Shown here: positions 1-8,345 of the stretch, one piece after another | Layout of the letters: each line of letters opens with the position of its first letter | How positions within the stretch are numbered: position 1 is the stretch's first letter | Origin: JACCVL01 sp038232655 | Lineage (GTDB): Bacteria; Actinomycetota; Actinomycetes; Propionibacteriales; Nocardioidaceae | Length of the DNA: 43,084 bases | NCBI GenBank assembly: GCA_038232655.1 | Contig: JBBSNM010000011.1 | Location: 1-43,084 of the forward strand | Reading direction: 5' to 3' | Notes under the pieces: model-generated | Databases searched by the model: none | The model's input: only the letters and a program-made list of their open reading frames with translations | What the model was told of the DNA's origin: nothing | Position numbers and translations under genes: made by a program

Positions 1-1
1 C

Positions 2-886
2 GACCTCGGCGTGCTGATGCAGATGGCGCAGGAGGAGGCCGACCCCGACACGGTCGCCGAGGCCGAGGCGGACATGCGCCGGGTCGCCAAGGCGGTCGAG
101 TCGCTCGAGATACGCACCCTGCAGTCCGGCGCGTACGACCAGCGCGACGCGCGGGTGTCGGTGCGCTCGGGGGCCGGCGGCGTCGCCGCCGCCGACTTCG
201 CCGAGATGCTGATGCGGATGTACTTGCGCTGGGCCGAGCGGCACAAGTACGGCGTCGAGGTCTTCGACACCTCCCACGCCGAGGAGGCCGGCATCAAGTC
301 GGCCACGTTCGCGATCAAGGCGCCGTACGCGTACGGGACGCTGTCGGTCGAGGCCGGCACCCACCGGCTGGTGCGGATCTCGCCGTTCGACAACCAGGGG
401 CGCCGGCAGACCTCGTTCGCGGCGATCGAGGTGGTGCCGCTGCTGGAACAGACCGACGAGATCGCCGTGCCCGAGGAGGAGGTCCGCGTCGACGTCTACC
501 GCTCGTCCGGGCCCGGCGGGCAGTCGGTCAACACCACCGACTCCGCGGTGCGGCTCACCCACCTCCCGACCGGCATCGTCGTCAGCTGCCAGAATGAGAA
601 GAGCCAGCTGCAGAACAAGGCATCGGCGATGGTGATCCTCAAGGCCAAGCTGCTGGCGGTCAAGCGCGCCGAGGAGCGCGCCACCCTGGACGAGTTGCGC
701 GGCGACGTCGCCGCCTCGTGGGGTGACCAGATGCGCTCCTACGTGCTGCACCCCTACCAGATGGTCAAGGACCTGCGCACCGAGCAGGAGACCGGCAACC
801 CACAGGCGGTGTTCGACGGCGAGATCGACGACTTCATCGAGGCCGGCATCCGCTGGCGTCGAGGGGCGGACAGGGTGCGGGCCTGA
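2..886 (+). CDS. prfB: Peptide chain release factor 2 (5'-truncated by window edge)
   Basis: Class I release factor that recognises UGA/UAA in the ribosomal A site and triggers peptidyl-tRNA hydrolysis. The frame is already open at base 2, so the true start lies outside the window; about 294 residues are present against about 370 in the family, so roughly the first 75 are missing. Two diagnostic motifs are visible: the RF2-type stop-codon recognition tripeptide SPF (in VRISPFDNQG) and the catalytic GGQ loop (SSGPGGQSVNTT). SPF rather than PxT separates RF2 from RF1. In many actinobacteria prfB is followed directly by ftsE-ftsX; here about 6.7 kb of other genes intervene. Whether the autoregulatory UGA frameshift is present cannot be judged because the 5' end is absent. 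Confidence 0.97.
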   Translation, partial: DLGVLMQMAQEEADPDTVAEAEADMRRVAKAVESLEIRTLQSGAYDQRDARVSVRSGAGGVAAADFAEMLMRMYLRWAERHKYGVEVFDTSHAEEAGIKSATFAIKAPYAYGTLSVEAGTHRLVRISPFDNQGRRQTSFAAIEVVPLLEQTDEIAVPEEEVRVDVYRSSGPGGQSVNTTDSAVRLTHLPTGIVVSCQNEKSQLQNKASAMVILKAKLLAVKRAEERATLDELRGDVAASWGDQMRSYVLHPYQMVKDLRTEQETGNPQAVFDGEIDDFIEAGIRWRRGADRVRA

Positions 887-904
887 CCGGGTCGAGCCTC
901 TAGG

Positions 905-1498
905 GTGCATCTCGTGCCGACCGCAGAGCCCGATGCCCAGCCCGGTGCCCAGCCCGGTGCCCAGCCCGGTGCCCAGCCCGGTGCCCAGCCCGGTGCCCAG
1001 CCCGGTGCCCAGCCCTTCGCCGATGTGTTGGCCGGCAACCGCCGGCACGCCGAGCACTACGACCTGCGCGGCCTGCAGGCGCAGGCGGCCAAGGGGCTCG
1101 CGGTGCTGACCTGCATGGACTCGCGCATCGACCCGCTGGACATGCTCGGGCTGGCTCCCGGCGACGCCAAGATCTTGCGCAACGCCGGTGCCCGGGTCAC
1201 CGACGACGTGCTGCGCACGCTGGTGCTGGCGGCGTACCTGCTGGGTGTCGAACGGGTGATGGTCGTCGCGCACACCGGCTGCCGGATGGCGGCCGACGGC
1301 GAGCACGAGGTGCATGCCGCCGTCCGGGCCGCCGGCGGCCCCGACACCCGCAGCCTGTCGTTCCTGACCTCCACCGACCAGGACGGTGCGGTGCGCGCCG
1401 ACGTGCAGCGGGTGCAGTCCTGGCCATACCTGGGCAGGGTGCAGGTAGGGGGCTTCATCTACCAGCTGGAGACCGGGCTGCTCCGACAGGTGTGCTGA
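905..1498 (+). CDS. Beta-carbonic anhydrase with repeat-extended N-terminus
   Basis: Cytoplasmic zinc enzyme of the beta class, interconverting CO2 and bicarbonate. Zinc ligands and catalytic pair are visible: Cys70 and Asp72 (CMDSR, Arg74) and His123/Cys126 (AHTGC). Residues about 11-37 are a QPGA tetrapeptide repeat encoded by a 12-bp tandem array, giving a low-complexity tail ahead of the conserved fold (which begins near FADVLAGNRRHAEHY). The GTG at 905 starts the frame; GTG at 914 is an alternative that would keep the repeat. The protein (197 aa) is close to the short actinobacterial beta-CA length once the tail is removed. It lies 18 bp after prfB and 29 bp before the aldehyde dehydrogenase, so co-transcription is plausible. 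Family assignment is firm; the role of the tail is unknown. Confidence 0.9.
   Translation: MHLVPTAEPDAQPGAQPGAQPGAQPGAQPGAQPGAQPFADVLAGNRRHAEHYDLRGLQAQAAKGLAVLTCMDSRIDPLDMLGLAPGDAKILRNAGARVTDDVLRTLVLAAYLLGVERVMVVAHTGCRMAADGEHEVHAAVRAAGGPDTRSLSFLTSTDQDGAVRADVQRVQSWPYLGRVQVGGFIYQLETGLLRQVC
935..1015 (+). repeat. 12-bp tandem array in carbonic anhydrase 5' end (6.75 copies)
   Basis: Six identical copies of GCCCAGCCCGGT followed by a 9-base partial copy. The unit length is a multiple of three, so the array stays in frame and encodes QPGA repeats. Absence of any divergence between copies points to recent expansion or ongoing slippage. Confidence 0.97.
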
Positions 1499-1527
1499 GC
1501 AGCCCGCCGAGCGAGAGGACACGACCG

Positions 1528-2997
1528 ATGACCATCACCCCTGAACGTGAGCGGGCAGTCGTCGACGCGGTACCCAAGGGGCTGTTCGTCGGCGGTGACT
1601 GGCGAGACGCTGCCGGCAGCCGCACCCACGGCGTCGAGGACCCGTCCACAGGGCAGAACCTGGCAGACGTCGCGGACGCGAACGCGGCCGACGGTGTCGC
1701 CGCCCTGGACGCGGCGGTGGCCGCGCAGCCGGACTGGGCGGCGACGGCCCCCCGCGACCGCGGCGAGATCCTGCGGCGGGCGTTCGAGCTGATCACCGAG
1801 CGTGCCGACGACCTGGCGCTGCTGATGACCCTCGAGATGGGCAAGCCACTCAAGGAGTCGACCGCCGAGATCGCCTACGGCGCCGAGTTCTTCCGCTGGT
1901 TCTCCGAGGAGGCCGTGCGGGTCTCGGGCCGCTGGTCGACCGCGCCCAACGGCGCCACCCGGCTGCTGACCATGAAGCAGCCCGTCGGCCCCTGCCTGCT
2001 GATCACGCCGTGGAACTTCCCGCTCGCCATGGGCACCCGCAAGATCGGGCCCGCGGTGGCCGCCGGCTGCACCATGGTGGTCAAGCCGGCCGGCCTGACC
2101 CCACTGACGATGATGGCGCTGGCCGACATCCTCACCGAGGCCGGCCTGCCGCCAGGAGTGCTGAACCTCGTCGGCACGACCGACACCGGCGCGGTGATGG
2201 AACCGCTGATCCGCGACCCCCGGTTGCGCAAGCTGACGTTCACCGGCTCCACCCCGGTCGGCCGCAAGCTGGTCGAGCAGTCCGCCGAAGGGCTGCTGCG
2301 GGTGTCGATGGAGCTCGGCGGCAACGCGCCGTTCGTCGTGTTCGACGACGCCGACCTGGACGCGGCCGTCGACGGCGCGATGCTGGCCAAGATGCGCAAC
2401 ATCGGCGAGGCGTGCACCGCCGCCAACCGGTTCATCGTGCATGAGTCGGTGGCCAACGAGTTCTCCCGGCGGCTGGCCGAGCGGATGGGCGCGCTGGTGG
2501 TGGGGCGCGGCACCGAGGACGGTGTCGACGTCGGCCCGCTGGTCGAGGCCAAGCAGCGGGACAAGGTCGCCGACATCGTCGACGACGCGGTCAAGCACGG
2601 CGCTGAGGTGGCCGTCGGTGGGTCGCCCGGTGAGGGCGCCGGCTACTTCTACGCCCCCACGGTGCTGACCGACGTCCCTGCGCAGGCGCGGATGTTCCGC
2701 GAGGAGATCTTCGGACCGGTCGCCCCGGTCTTCACCTTCACCGACGACGCCGACGGCGTGGCGATGGCCAACGACACCGAGTACGGCCTGGTGTCGTACG
2801 TGTTCACCCAGGACCTGTCCCGCGCGCTCACCGTCAGCGAGCAGCTGGAGACCGGCATGGTCGGCCTCAACCAGGGCGTCGTGTCCAACCCGGCGGCGCC
2901 CTTCGGCGGCGTCAAGGCCAGCGGCTTCGGACGCGAGGGCGGCGCGGAGGGGATCGAGGAGTACCTGGAGACCAAGTACGTCGGCGTCAAGCTCTGA
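1528..2997 (+). CDS. gabD: NAD(P)-dependent aldehyde dehydrogenase, succinate-semialdehyde type
   Basis: Oxidises an aldehyde, most likely succinate semialdehyde, to the acid. The ALDH fold is complete: cofactor region PWNFPLAMGTRKIGPAVAAG, Rossmann segment FTGSTPVGRKL, general base Glu262 (MELGGNAPF) and nucleophile Cys296 (GEACTAANRF). Length 489 aa is typical. The frame is open from 1492, but an AGAGGA Shine-Dalgarno at 1514-1519 ending 8 bases before ATG 1528 decides the start. It follows the carbonic anhydrase by 29 bp and its last 11 bp overlap the 3' end of the convergent amidase gene. Substrate preference is inferred from overall similarity to GabD/succinate-semialdehyde dehydrogenases; other short-chain aldehydes remain possible. 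Confidence 0.9.
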   Translation: MTITPERERAVVDAVPKGLFVGGDWRDAAGSRTHGVEDPSTGQNLADVADANAADGVAALDAAVAAQPDWAATAPRDRGEILRRAFELITERADDLALLMTLEMGKPLKESTAEIAYGAEFFRWFSEEAVRVSGRWSTAPNGATRLLTMKQPVGPCLLITPWNFPLAMGTRKIGPAVAAGCTMVVKPAGLTPLTMMALADILTEAGLPPGVLNLVGTTDTGAVMEPLIRDPRLRKLTFTGSTPVGRKLVEQSAEGLLRVSMELGGNAPFVVFDDADLDAAVDGAMLAKMRNIGEACTAANRFIVHESVANEFSRRLAERMGALVVGRGTEDGVDVGPLVEAKQRDKVADIVDDAVKHGAEVAVGGSPGEGAGYFYAPTVLTDVPAQARMFREEIFGPVAPVFTFTDDADGVAMANDTEYGLVSYVFTQDLSRALTVSEQLETGMVGLNQGVVSNPAAPFGGVKASGFGREGGAEGIEEYLETKYVGVKL

Positions 2998-4513
2998 TCG
3001 AGGAGTCGCGGGCGGCTTCCGCGGCGGCCGCCACCCGGTAGAGCCGGGCGTCGGCGCCGTGCGGGGCCATCAGCTGCACCCCGACCGGGAGGCCCGTGTC
3101 CGGGCACTCGCCGGCCGGCAGCGACAGGGCGGCGATGCCGGTCAGGTTGGCGAGCACCGTCCAGCAGTCGGTGCGGGGGGTGGCGAGCGGGTCGTCGATG
3201 CCGTTGCCGAGCAGCGGTGCGGTCACCGGCAGCGTCGGCGAGGCCAGCAGGGTGCAGCCGGCCCAGGTCGCGTCCACACTCGCACGCAGGCCGTCGGCCA
3301 CCTGCCAGGTGGCCGCGAGCGTGTGACCGCGGGAGTCGGCGGCGACCCGCTCGCCGACCAGCAGCCGGCGGCGGGCCTCCGCGCCCAGCAGCGGGTGGTC
3401 CGCGTAGCCGGCGAGGGTGGCCAACGACTCGTAGGAGGAGATCAGGTAGTAGACCTCCAGCGCCGCCGCGGTCGCCGGTAGCGACACCTCGACCAGCTCG
3501 GCGCCACACCCGGCCATCAGCTCCAGGAAGGTCGCGAGCCGACGCCGGACCCCCGGCGCGTTGGCCGCGCCGGACATCTCGGCGATGACCCCGACGCGGT
3601 GGCCGCGCAGGTCGAGGTTGACCGCACCCTCAAGCGCGGCTTCGACCAGCCCGCGCCCGCCTCGGGGGCCGGCCATGGCCTGGTGCAGCATCGCGGCGTC
3701 CACGACCGTTCGCGCCATCGGACCTGCTTGGTCCAGGCTTGGCGCGAACGGCACCACACCCTGCAGCGAGATGCTGCCGTGTGAGGGCTTGACGCCGACG
3801 ATGCCGCACTGCGCCGCCGGCTCGCGGATGGAGCCGCCGGTGTCGGTGCCCACTGCCAGCAGCACCTCGCCGGCGGCGACGGCCGCGGCGCTGCCGCCGC
3901 TGGACCCGCCGGGCGTTCGGGCGAGGTCCAGCGGGTTGCGGCTGGCGCCGAATGCCGACGTCTCCGTGGTGGCGCCCATCCCGAACTCGTCCAGGTTGGC
4001 CTTGCCCACGACGACCGCGCCGGCGCGGCGCAGCCGGCGAACCAGGGCAGCGTCTCGCCGCGGTGGCGCCGCGTCCCACACCGCCGATCCGCACGTCATC
4101 GGCATGTCGCGGACGGCGATGTTGTCCTTCACGACCACCGGCACCCCGGCCAGCGGCCGCGACGGCGGCGGGCCATGTTGCTGACTGGGCCGCTGACTGG
4201 GCCGCTGACTGGGCCGCTGACTGGGCCGCTGACTGGGCCGCTGACTGGGCCGCTGACTGGGCCGCTGACTGGGCCGCTGATTGGCCAGCAGCTCGCGGTC
4301 GATGCGCGCCGCCCGTGCGGTGGCATCGGCGCCCGCGACGTGCAGCAGCGCGCGCACCCGGGGCTCGTGGACCGCGATCGACGCCAGCGCATCGCAGATC
4401 ACGCTCACCGCCGGACGCTGCCGGCCGGTGACGGTGCCCGCAACCGACCGCGCGGACAGGGCACTCGACCCGCCCCCAGCGGGGGCCGCCTGCTCCAACG
4501 AGAACGCCGACAT
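2987..4513 (-). CDS. Amidase-signature family amidase with QRPS repeat insert
   Basis: Hydrolase of the amidase signature family (GatA, AtzF and allophanate-hydrolase relatives). The Ser-cisSer-Lys triad is visible: Lys129 (VVVKDN), cis-Ser204 (GGSSGGS) and nucleophile Ser228 (TGGSIREPA). It is 508 aa, partly because eight QRPS repeats sit at about residues 77-112, in the linker just before the conserved SRPLAGVPVVVKDN segment where relatives have a short spacer. The gene converges with the aldehyde dehydrogenase and overlaps it by 11 bp. No gatB or gatC lies beside it, so a tRNA amidotransferase role is unlikely; the amide substrate cannot be told. The C-terminal region (SLPAGECPDTGLPVGVQLM) is the usual end of the family, so the protein is complete despite the insert. 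Confidence 0.88.
   Translation of the reverse strand: MSAFSLEQAAPAGGGSSALSARSVAGTVTGRQRPAVSVICDALASIAVHEPRVRALLHVAGADATARAARIDRELLANQRPSQRPSQRPSQRPSQRPSQRPSQRPSQRPSQQHGPPPSRPLAGVPVVVKDNIAVRDMPMTCGSAVWDAAPPRRDAALVRRLRRAGAVVVGKANLDEFGMGATTETSAFGASRNPLDLARTPGGSSGGSAAAVAAGEVLLAVGTDTGGSIREPAAQCGIVGVKPSHGSISLQGVVPFAPSLDQAGPMARTVVDAAMLHQAMAGPRGGRGLVEAALEGAVNLDLRGHRVGVIAEMSGAANAPGVRRRLATFLELMAGCGAELVEVSLPATAAALEVYYLISSYESLATLAGYADHPLLGAEARRRLLVGERVAADSRGHTLAATWQVADGLRASVDATWAGCTLLASPTLPVTAPLLGNGIDDPLATPRTDCWTVLANLTGIAALSLPAGECPDTGLPVGVQLMAPHGADARLYRVAAAAEAARDSSIRA
4181..4286 (-). repeat. 12-bp tandem array inside amidase (8 copies plus partial)
   Basis: Plus-strand unit CTGACTGGGCCG repeated eight times without a mismatch from 4181 to 4276, then a decayed copy (CTGATTGGCC). 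It is read on the minus strand as QRPS repeats and stays in frame. It differs in sequence from the arrays at 935 and 4619 but has the same 12-bp period. Confidence 0.97.
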
Positions 4514-4618
4514 GTCGGCAGCATGGGGCCGCCAGATTTCGTGCGTGTTTCAGGTCCGCGGAGAGTTGTTTACGCCGGCTGTTCCGCGGTGTTTGGCCTG
4601 GTCAGCCAGTGATCAGCT

Positions 4619-4726
4619 GGTGGGTCAGGCGGTGGGTCAGGCGGTGGGTCAGGCGGTGGGTCAGGCGGTGGGTCAGGCGGTGGGTCAGGCGGTGGGTCAG
4701 GCGGTGGGTCAGGCGGTGGGTCAGGG
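4619..4726. repeat. 12-bp tandem array starting at the asnB stop codon (9 copies)
   Basis: Unit GGTGGGTCAGGC, eight exact copies plus one with a single change, filling most of the gap between the amidase start and the asnB stop. The asnB TGA (plus-strand TCA 4721-4723) is part of the last unit. Because the period is 12, every unit repeats that TGA in the asnB reading frame, giving a run of nine in-frame stop codons. Confidence 0.97.
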
Positions 4727-6259
4727 GGTGGCGAAACGGCCCAGCACGCGCTCGGAGCGCACCCCCTCGAGGTGGTCGGCGAACATCCGCTGGTAGCCGA
4801 GCTCCTCGCGGCTGCGTGCCGCCGGCAGCCCCGGGACCGAGACCTGCTCCCAGTCCGAGTCCGGCGCCAGGTCGCGGGCGCGCTCGGCCATCACCGCGGC
4901 GGTACCGCTGCCGTCGCCGAACTGCTCCTTGACCCGCCAGAGGATCTCGTCGGGGATCCACCCGGCGAACGCCTTGCGCAAGATGGCCTTCTCCTGCCCC
5001 TCCTCGCCGGGCAGCTTCCAGGCGATCGGCACCCGCTGGGCGACGGCGATCAGGTCCAGATCGAGGAACGGCACCCGCGCCTCCAGCCCGTGCGCCATCG
5101 TCACCCGGTCGCACCGCTGCAGGTTCAGGTTGTGCAGGCCCTCGACGCTGCGGATCAGCTCGGCGCGCAGGTCGTCGGCGTCCGCGATATCCCGCAGGTG
5201 GTCGTAGCCGGCGAACAGCTCGTCGGCTCCCTCGCCGGTGAGCACCACCTTGACGTGCTGGGCGGCCAGCTCGGCCAGCAGGTAGTTCGGCACCGCGCTG
5301 CGCACCAGGGATGGCTCGAACGACTCAATCGAGGCGACCACGGTAGGCAGCACCTCGACGACGTCGTCGGCGGAGTAGACCCGCTCGTGGTGGACCAGCC
5401 CGAGGTGCTCGGCGACCACCCGGGCGGCCGCGAGGTCCGAGCTGTTCTCGGTGCCCGCGGCGAAGGAATGCACCGGCTGGCCGTCCGCAGCCTCGCGCGC
5501 CATGATGGCCGCGACCAGGCTGGAATCGAGCCCGCCGGACAAGAACACGCCGACCCCGACGTCGGCCATCATCCGTCGCCGTACGCCGACCACCAGCGCC
5601 TCGCGGATGGCATCCATCGCGGTGTCGCGGTCGCCGTACTCGCGGGTCTCCTCGTGGATCTCGCCGTAGCGGACCAGGCCGCCGTCGGGTGTCCACACGT
5701 GCCCGGGCGGGAACTCCTCCACCAGGGCTCGCCAGTCGGGGTCGAAGGCCTGCAGCTCGGAGGCGAACGCGATGACGCCGTCGCGAGTCGCCCAGTACAG
5801 CGGCTTGATGCCGAGCCGGTCGCGGGCGGCGAGGAAGCCTCCGTCGGTGTCGGCGACGCAGAAGGCGAACATGCCGGTCAGCCGGGCGACCCCCTCGGGG
5901 CCGTCGGCCGAGGCGTGCAACGCGGCCTCGCTGTCGGATGCCGTCAGGAACGGCCCGTCCAGCTCGTCGCGCAGCGCGTCGTGGTTGTAGATCTCGCCGT
6001 TGCAGACCACGTAGCGACGCCCGGCCTCGTCGCGCAGCGGCTGGTCGCCGCACAGCAGGTCGACGATCGACAGCCTGGTGTGCCCCAGCCACGACCTGCC
6101 CACGCGGCGGGCGTCGGTGCCGTCGGGTCCGCGGTGCTCCAGGCGGGCGAGCATCTCGGCGCCGAGGCGGTCTAAAGCGGTTCGGAAGGTCTCGTCGGTT
6201 GGCTCGGTGCTTTTGCTCTGGCTGGTGCTGGTCTCGTGGAGGACGGCGATGCCGCACAC
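4721..6259 (-). CDS. asnB: Asparagine synthase (glutamine-hydrolysing)
   Basis: Converts aspartate to asparagine using glutamine and ATP in the cytoplasm. GTG at 6259 is chosen because it places Cys at position 2 (MCGIAVL), which becomes the N-terminal nucleophile of the class II glutaminase domain (about residues 2-190). The synthetase domain carries the pyrophosphate loop SGGLDSS at 241-247 and the downstream GEGADELFAGYDH segment. Length 512 aa fits the shorter AsnB type. The stop codon is the first unit of a 12-bp tandem array. The gene is divergent from the sulfite-oxidase-like gene with 76 bp between starts. Specificity for aspartate is inferred from the family; some homologues modify other carboxylates. 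Confidence 0.9.
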   Translation of the reverse strand: MCGIAVLHETSTSQSKSTEPTDETFRTALDRLGAEMLARLEHRGPDGTDARRVGRSWLGHTRLSIVDLLCGDQPLRDEAGRRYVVCNGEIYNHDALRDELDGPFLTASDSEAALHASADGPEGVARLTGMFAFCVADTDGGFLAARDRLGIKPLYWATRDGVIAFASELQAFDPDWRALVEEFPPGHVWTPDGGLVRYGEIHEETREYGDRDTAMDAIREALVVGVRRRMMADVGVGVFLSGGLDSSLVAAIMAREAADGQPVHSFAAGTENSSDLAAARVVAEHLGLVHHERVYSADDVVEVLPTVVASIESFEPSLVRSAVPNYLLAELAAQHVKVVLTGEGADELFAGYDHLRDIADADDLRAELIRSVEGLHNLNLQRCDRVTMAHGLEARVPFLDLDLIAVAQRVPIAWKLPGEEGQEKAILRKAFAGWIPDEILWRVKEQFGDGSGTAAVMAERARDLAPDSDWEQVSVPGLPAARSREELGYQRMFADHLEGVRSERVLGRFATP

Positions 6260-6335
6260 GGGGATGCCCTTCGAAGGAGGGTGCCCAGCCTACCGTGGCG
6301 GAGCCCAACCGGCGGTGCGGCGTACCCTGACCGCC

Positions 6336-7481
6336 ATGGAGTCCCTGGCCCCGGCCGCTTCCACGTCCAGGCTCCCTTCGGACGTGAGCACGCCGTCGCG
6401 GGTGGCCGAGCCGGGCGAGCAGATCTCGGTGGAGGAACTGCAGCTGGCAGCGCGCAACCACGGTTTGCCGCTCGAGGCGCTGGCCTACGACATCACGCCG
6501 CCTGGGTTGCACTACCTGCTCACGCACTACGACATGCCGGTGCTCGACGAGTCGACCTGGCGGCTGCGCGTGGGCGGTCTGGTCGACGAGGCGCTGCAGC
6601 TCGACCTCGGCGAGCTCCGGTCGATGCCCCAGTGCACGGTCACGGTGACCTTCGAGTGCGCCGGCAACGGTCGGGCCCGCCACGAGCCGCGGGCGCAGAG
6701 CCAGCCGTGGTTGGTGGAGGCGGTCGGCACCGCGACCTGGACCGGCGTGCCGCTGGTCCGGCTGCTGGAGCGTGCCGGCGTACGCGACGACGCTCTCGAC
6801 GTGGTCTTCACTGGCGCCGACCACGGTGTCGAGCGGGGTGTCGAGCAGGACTACCGTCGCGGCCTGGACCTGGAGACGGCCCGCGCCGAGGACGTCATCG
6901 TCGCCCACGCCATGAACGGTGCGCCGTTGCCGCCGCAACACGGCTTTCCTGCGCGCCTGGTCGTCCCGGGGTGGTACGGCATGGCCCAGGTCAAGTGGCT
7001 GACCGACATCGAGGTGTCGGCCGACCGGTTCGAGGGCTTCCAGCACCATGCGTACCGGCTGCGCCGCGACGTCGACGAGGACGGCAAGCCGCTCACCCGG
7101 ATCGAGCCACGAGCTCTGCTGGTCCCACCCGGATTTCCCGACTTCTACTCCCGCACCAGGGTCGTCTCGCCCGGCGAGGTCGAGGTCCGCGGCCGGGCCT
7201 GGTCCGGCTGGGCCCCGGTGACCCGGGTCGAGCTGACCACCGACGGCGGTTCGAGCTGGCTGGAGGCAGAGTTGGACGCCGATGCGACCGGGGAGGCGGC
7301 CGCACCGTACGCCTGGCGCCGGTGGCGGGCGAGCTGGCCGGCCACAGCGGGCGAGCACCTGTTGGGCGCTCGTGCGCACGACGCGAGCGGCCGCAGCCAG
7401 CCCGTCAACGCCGCATGGAACCGGGGCGGCTTCGCCAACAACTCCGTCCAGCGGGTGCGGGTCGTCTGCCTCGACGGGTGA
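6336..7481 (+). CDS. Sulfite oxidase-like molybdopterin enzyme
   Basis: Molybdenum-cofactor oxidoreductase of the sulfite oxidase fold. Cys108 in TVTFECAGNGR is the expected molybdenum ligand; the N-terminal catalytic domain runs to about residue 240 (PPQHGFPARLVVPGWYGMAQVKWL) and a Mo-co dimerisation beta-sandwich follows (RGRAWSGWAPVTRVELTTDGG). ATG 6336 gives 381 aa, the usual length without a heme domain. No Tat or Sec signal is evident at this start, so a cytoplasmic location is likely, unlike secreted SorA-type enzymes. Bases 7482-7609 separate it from ftsE. The electron acceptor and physiological substrate cannot be inferred from the neighbours. Confidence 0.88.
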   Translation: MESLAPAASTSRLPSDVSTPSRVAEPGEQISVEELQLAARNHGLPLEALAYDITPPGLHYLLTHYDMPVLDESTWRLRVGGLVDEALQLDLGELRSMPQCTVTVTFECAGNGRARHEPRAQSQPWLVEAVGTATWTGVPLVRLLERAGVRDDALDVVFTGADHGVERGVEQDYRRGLDLETARAEDVIVAHAMNGAPLPPQHGFPARLVVPGWYGMAQVKWLTDIEVSADRFEGFQHHAYRLRRDVDEDGKPLTRIEPRALLVPPGFPDFYSRTRVVSPGEVEVRGRAWSGWAPVTRVELTTDGGSSWLEAELDADATGEAAAPYAWRRWRASWPATAGEHLLGARAHDASGRSQPVNAAWNRGGFANNSVQRVRVVCLDG

Positions 7482-7526
7482 CCAGCGCCCCCGGGGAGTC
7501 GCCCGAGGCAGGGTGCGACAGGGGCC

Positions 7527-7532
7527 TACACT
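7527..7532 (+). promoter_or_regulatory. Candidate -10 element ahead of ftsE
   Basis: TACACT matches the actinobacterial TAnnnT pattern and lies about 78 bp upstream of the ftsE GTG. No convincing -35 hexamer stands at 16-18 bp, so this is weak. Confidence 0.25.
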
Positions 7533-7609
7533 CGTCCACTGGCCGCACCGCCGGGGCCCCATCACCCCCGGCACCTCCTCCTGCACCCGACAGCCGGCCG
7601 CGAGGCTCC

Positions 7610-8299
7610 GTGATCCGCTTCGAGAACGTCTCCAAGGCCTACCCGGGCACCCATCGCCCGGCCCTCGACGCGGTCGAGGTCGAGGTCGAGAAGGGTGAGT
7701 TCGTGTTCCTCGTCGGCCAGTCCGGCTCGGGCAAGTCCACCTTCTTGCGGCTGGTCCTGCGCGAGGCCCAGCCGACGTCGGGGCGGGTCTACGTGGCCGG
7801 CAAGGAGATCAACCGGCTGGCCCGTTGGAAGGTGCCGGGGCTGCGACGCCAGATCGGCACCGTGTTCCAGGACTTCCGGCTGCTGCCCAACAAGACCGTG
7901 AGCGAGAACGTGGCGTTCGCCCTGCAGGTGATCGGCAAGCCTCGCTCGGTGATCTCGCGGGTGGTGCCGGAGACGCTTGAGCTGGTCGGGCTGGAGGGCA
8001 AGGGTGGGCGCATGCCCGACGAGCTCTCCGGTGGCGAGCAGCAGCGGGTCGCGGTGGCACGTGCGTTCGTCAACCGGCCGATGATCCTGATCGCCGACGA
8101 GCCGACCGGCAACCTCGACCCCACCACCTCGGTGGGGGTCATGAAGTTGCTGGACCGGATCAACCGCACCGGCACCACCGTGGTGATGGCCACGCACGAC
8201 TCGGGAGTCGTCGACCAGATGCGCAAGCGTGTGGTCGAGCTCGACGACGGCAGGGTCGTGCGGGACCAAACCCGCGGCGTCTACGGCTACCAGAACTGA
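7610..8299 (+). CDS. ftsE: Cell division ATP-binding protein FtsE
   Basis: ATPase of the FtsEX complex, an ABC-type machine that transmits cytosolic ATP hydrolysis through FtsX to activate cell-wall hydrolases at the septum. Motifs in order: Walker A GQSGSGKST, Q-loop VFQDFRLLP, signature LSGGEQQRVAVARA, Walker B MILIADEPTGNLD and switch His (ATHD). The start is GTG 7610 (MIRFENVSKAYPG), the usual FtsE N-terminus, giving 229 aa. The frame is open far upstream, but that part is the shadow of the preceding gene. ftsX follows 46 bp later, and the M23 peptidase after that is the likely target. Confidence 0.97.
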   Translation: MIRFENVSKAYPGTHRPALDAVEVEVEKGEFVFLVGQSGSGKSTFLRLVLREAQPTSGRVYVAGKEINRLARWKVPGLRRQIGTVFQDFRLLPNKTVSENVAFALQVIGKPRSVISRVVPETLELVGLEGKGGRMPDELSGGEQQRVAVARAFVNRPMILIADEPTGNLDPTTSVGVMKLLDRINRTGTTVVMATHDSGVVDQMRKRVVELDDGRVVRDQTRGVYGYQN

Positions 8300-8345
8300 G
8301 CCACAGGGTCGCGCTGACCACCCCGCCCCCGACCGCTGGGAAACC

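Noticed and set aside
935..1015. Possible CRISPR array
   Set aside because: Units are 12 bp and contiguous with no spacers; no cas genes are nearby. The same holds for all other arrays here.
2987..4513. GatA subunit of the tRNA amidotransferase
   Set aside because: No gatC or gatB neighbours, and the N-terminal region does not match GatA well; called as a generic amidase.
4609..4932. Open frame encoding repeated WVRR on the plus strand through the 12-bp array
   Set aside because: It exists only because the array lacks stops in that frame and overlaps the asnB 3' end in antisense; no start signal or conserved domain.
5325..7586. Very long antisense frame over asnB and the sulfite-oxidase gene
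   Set aside because: Arg/Pro-rich shadow translation typical of GC-rich DNA; the opposite strand carries clear enzymes with intact motifs.
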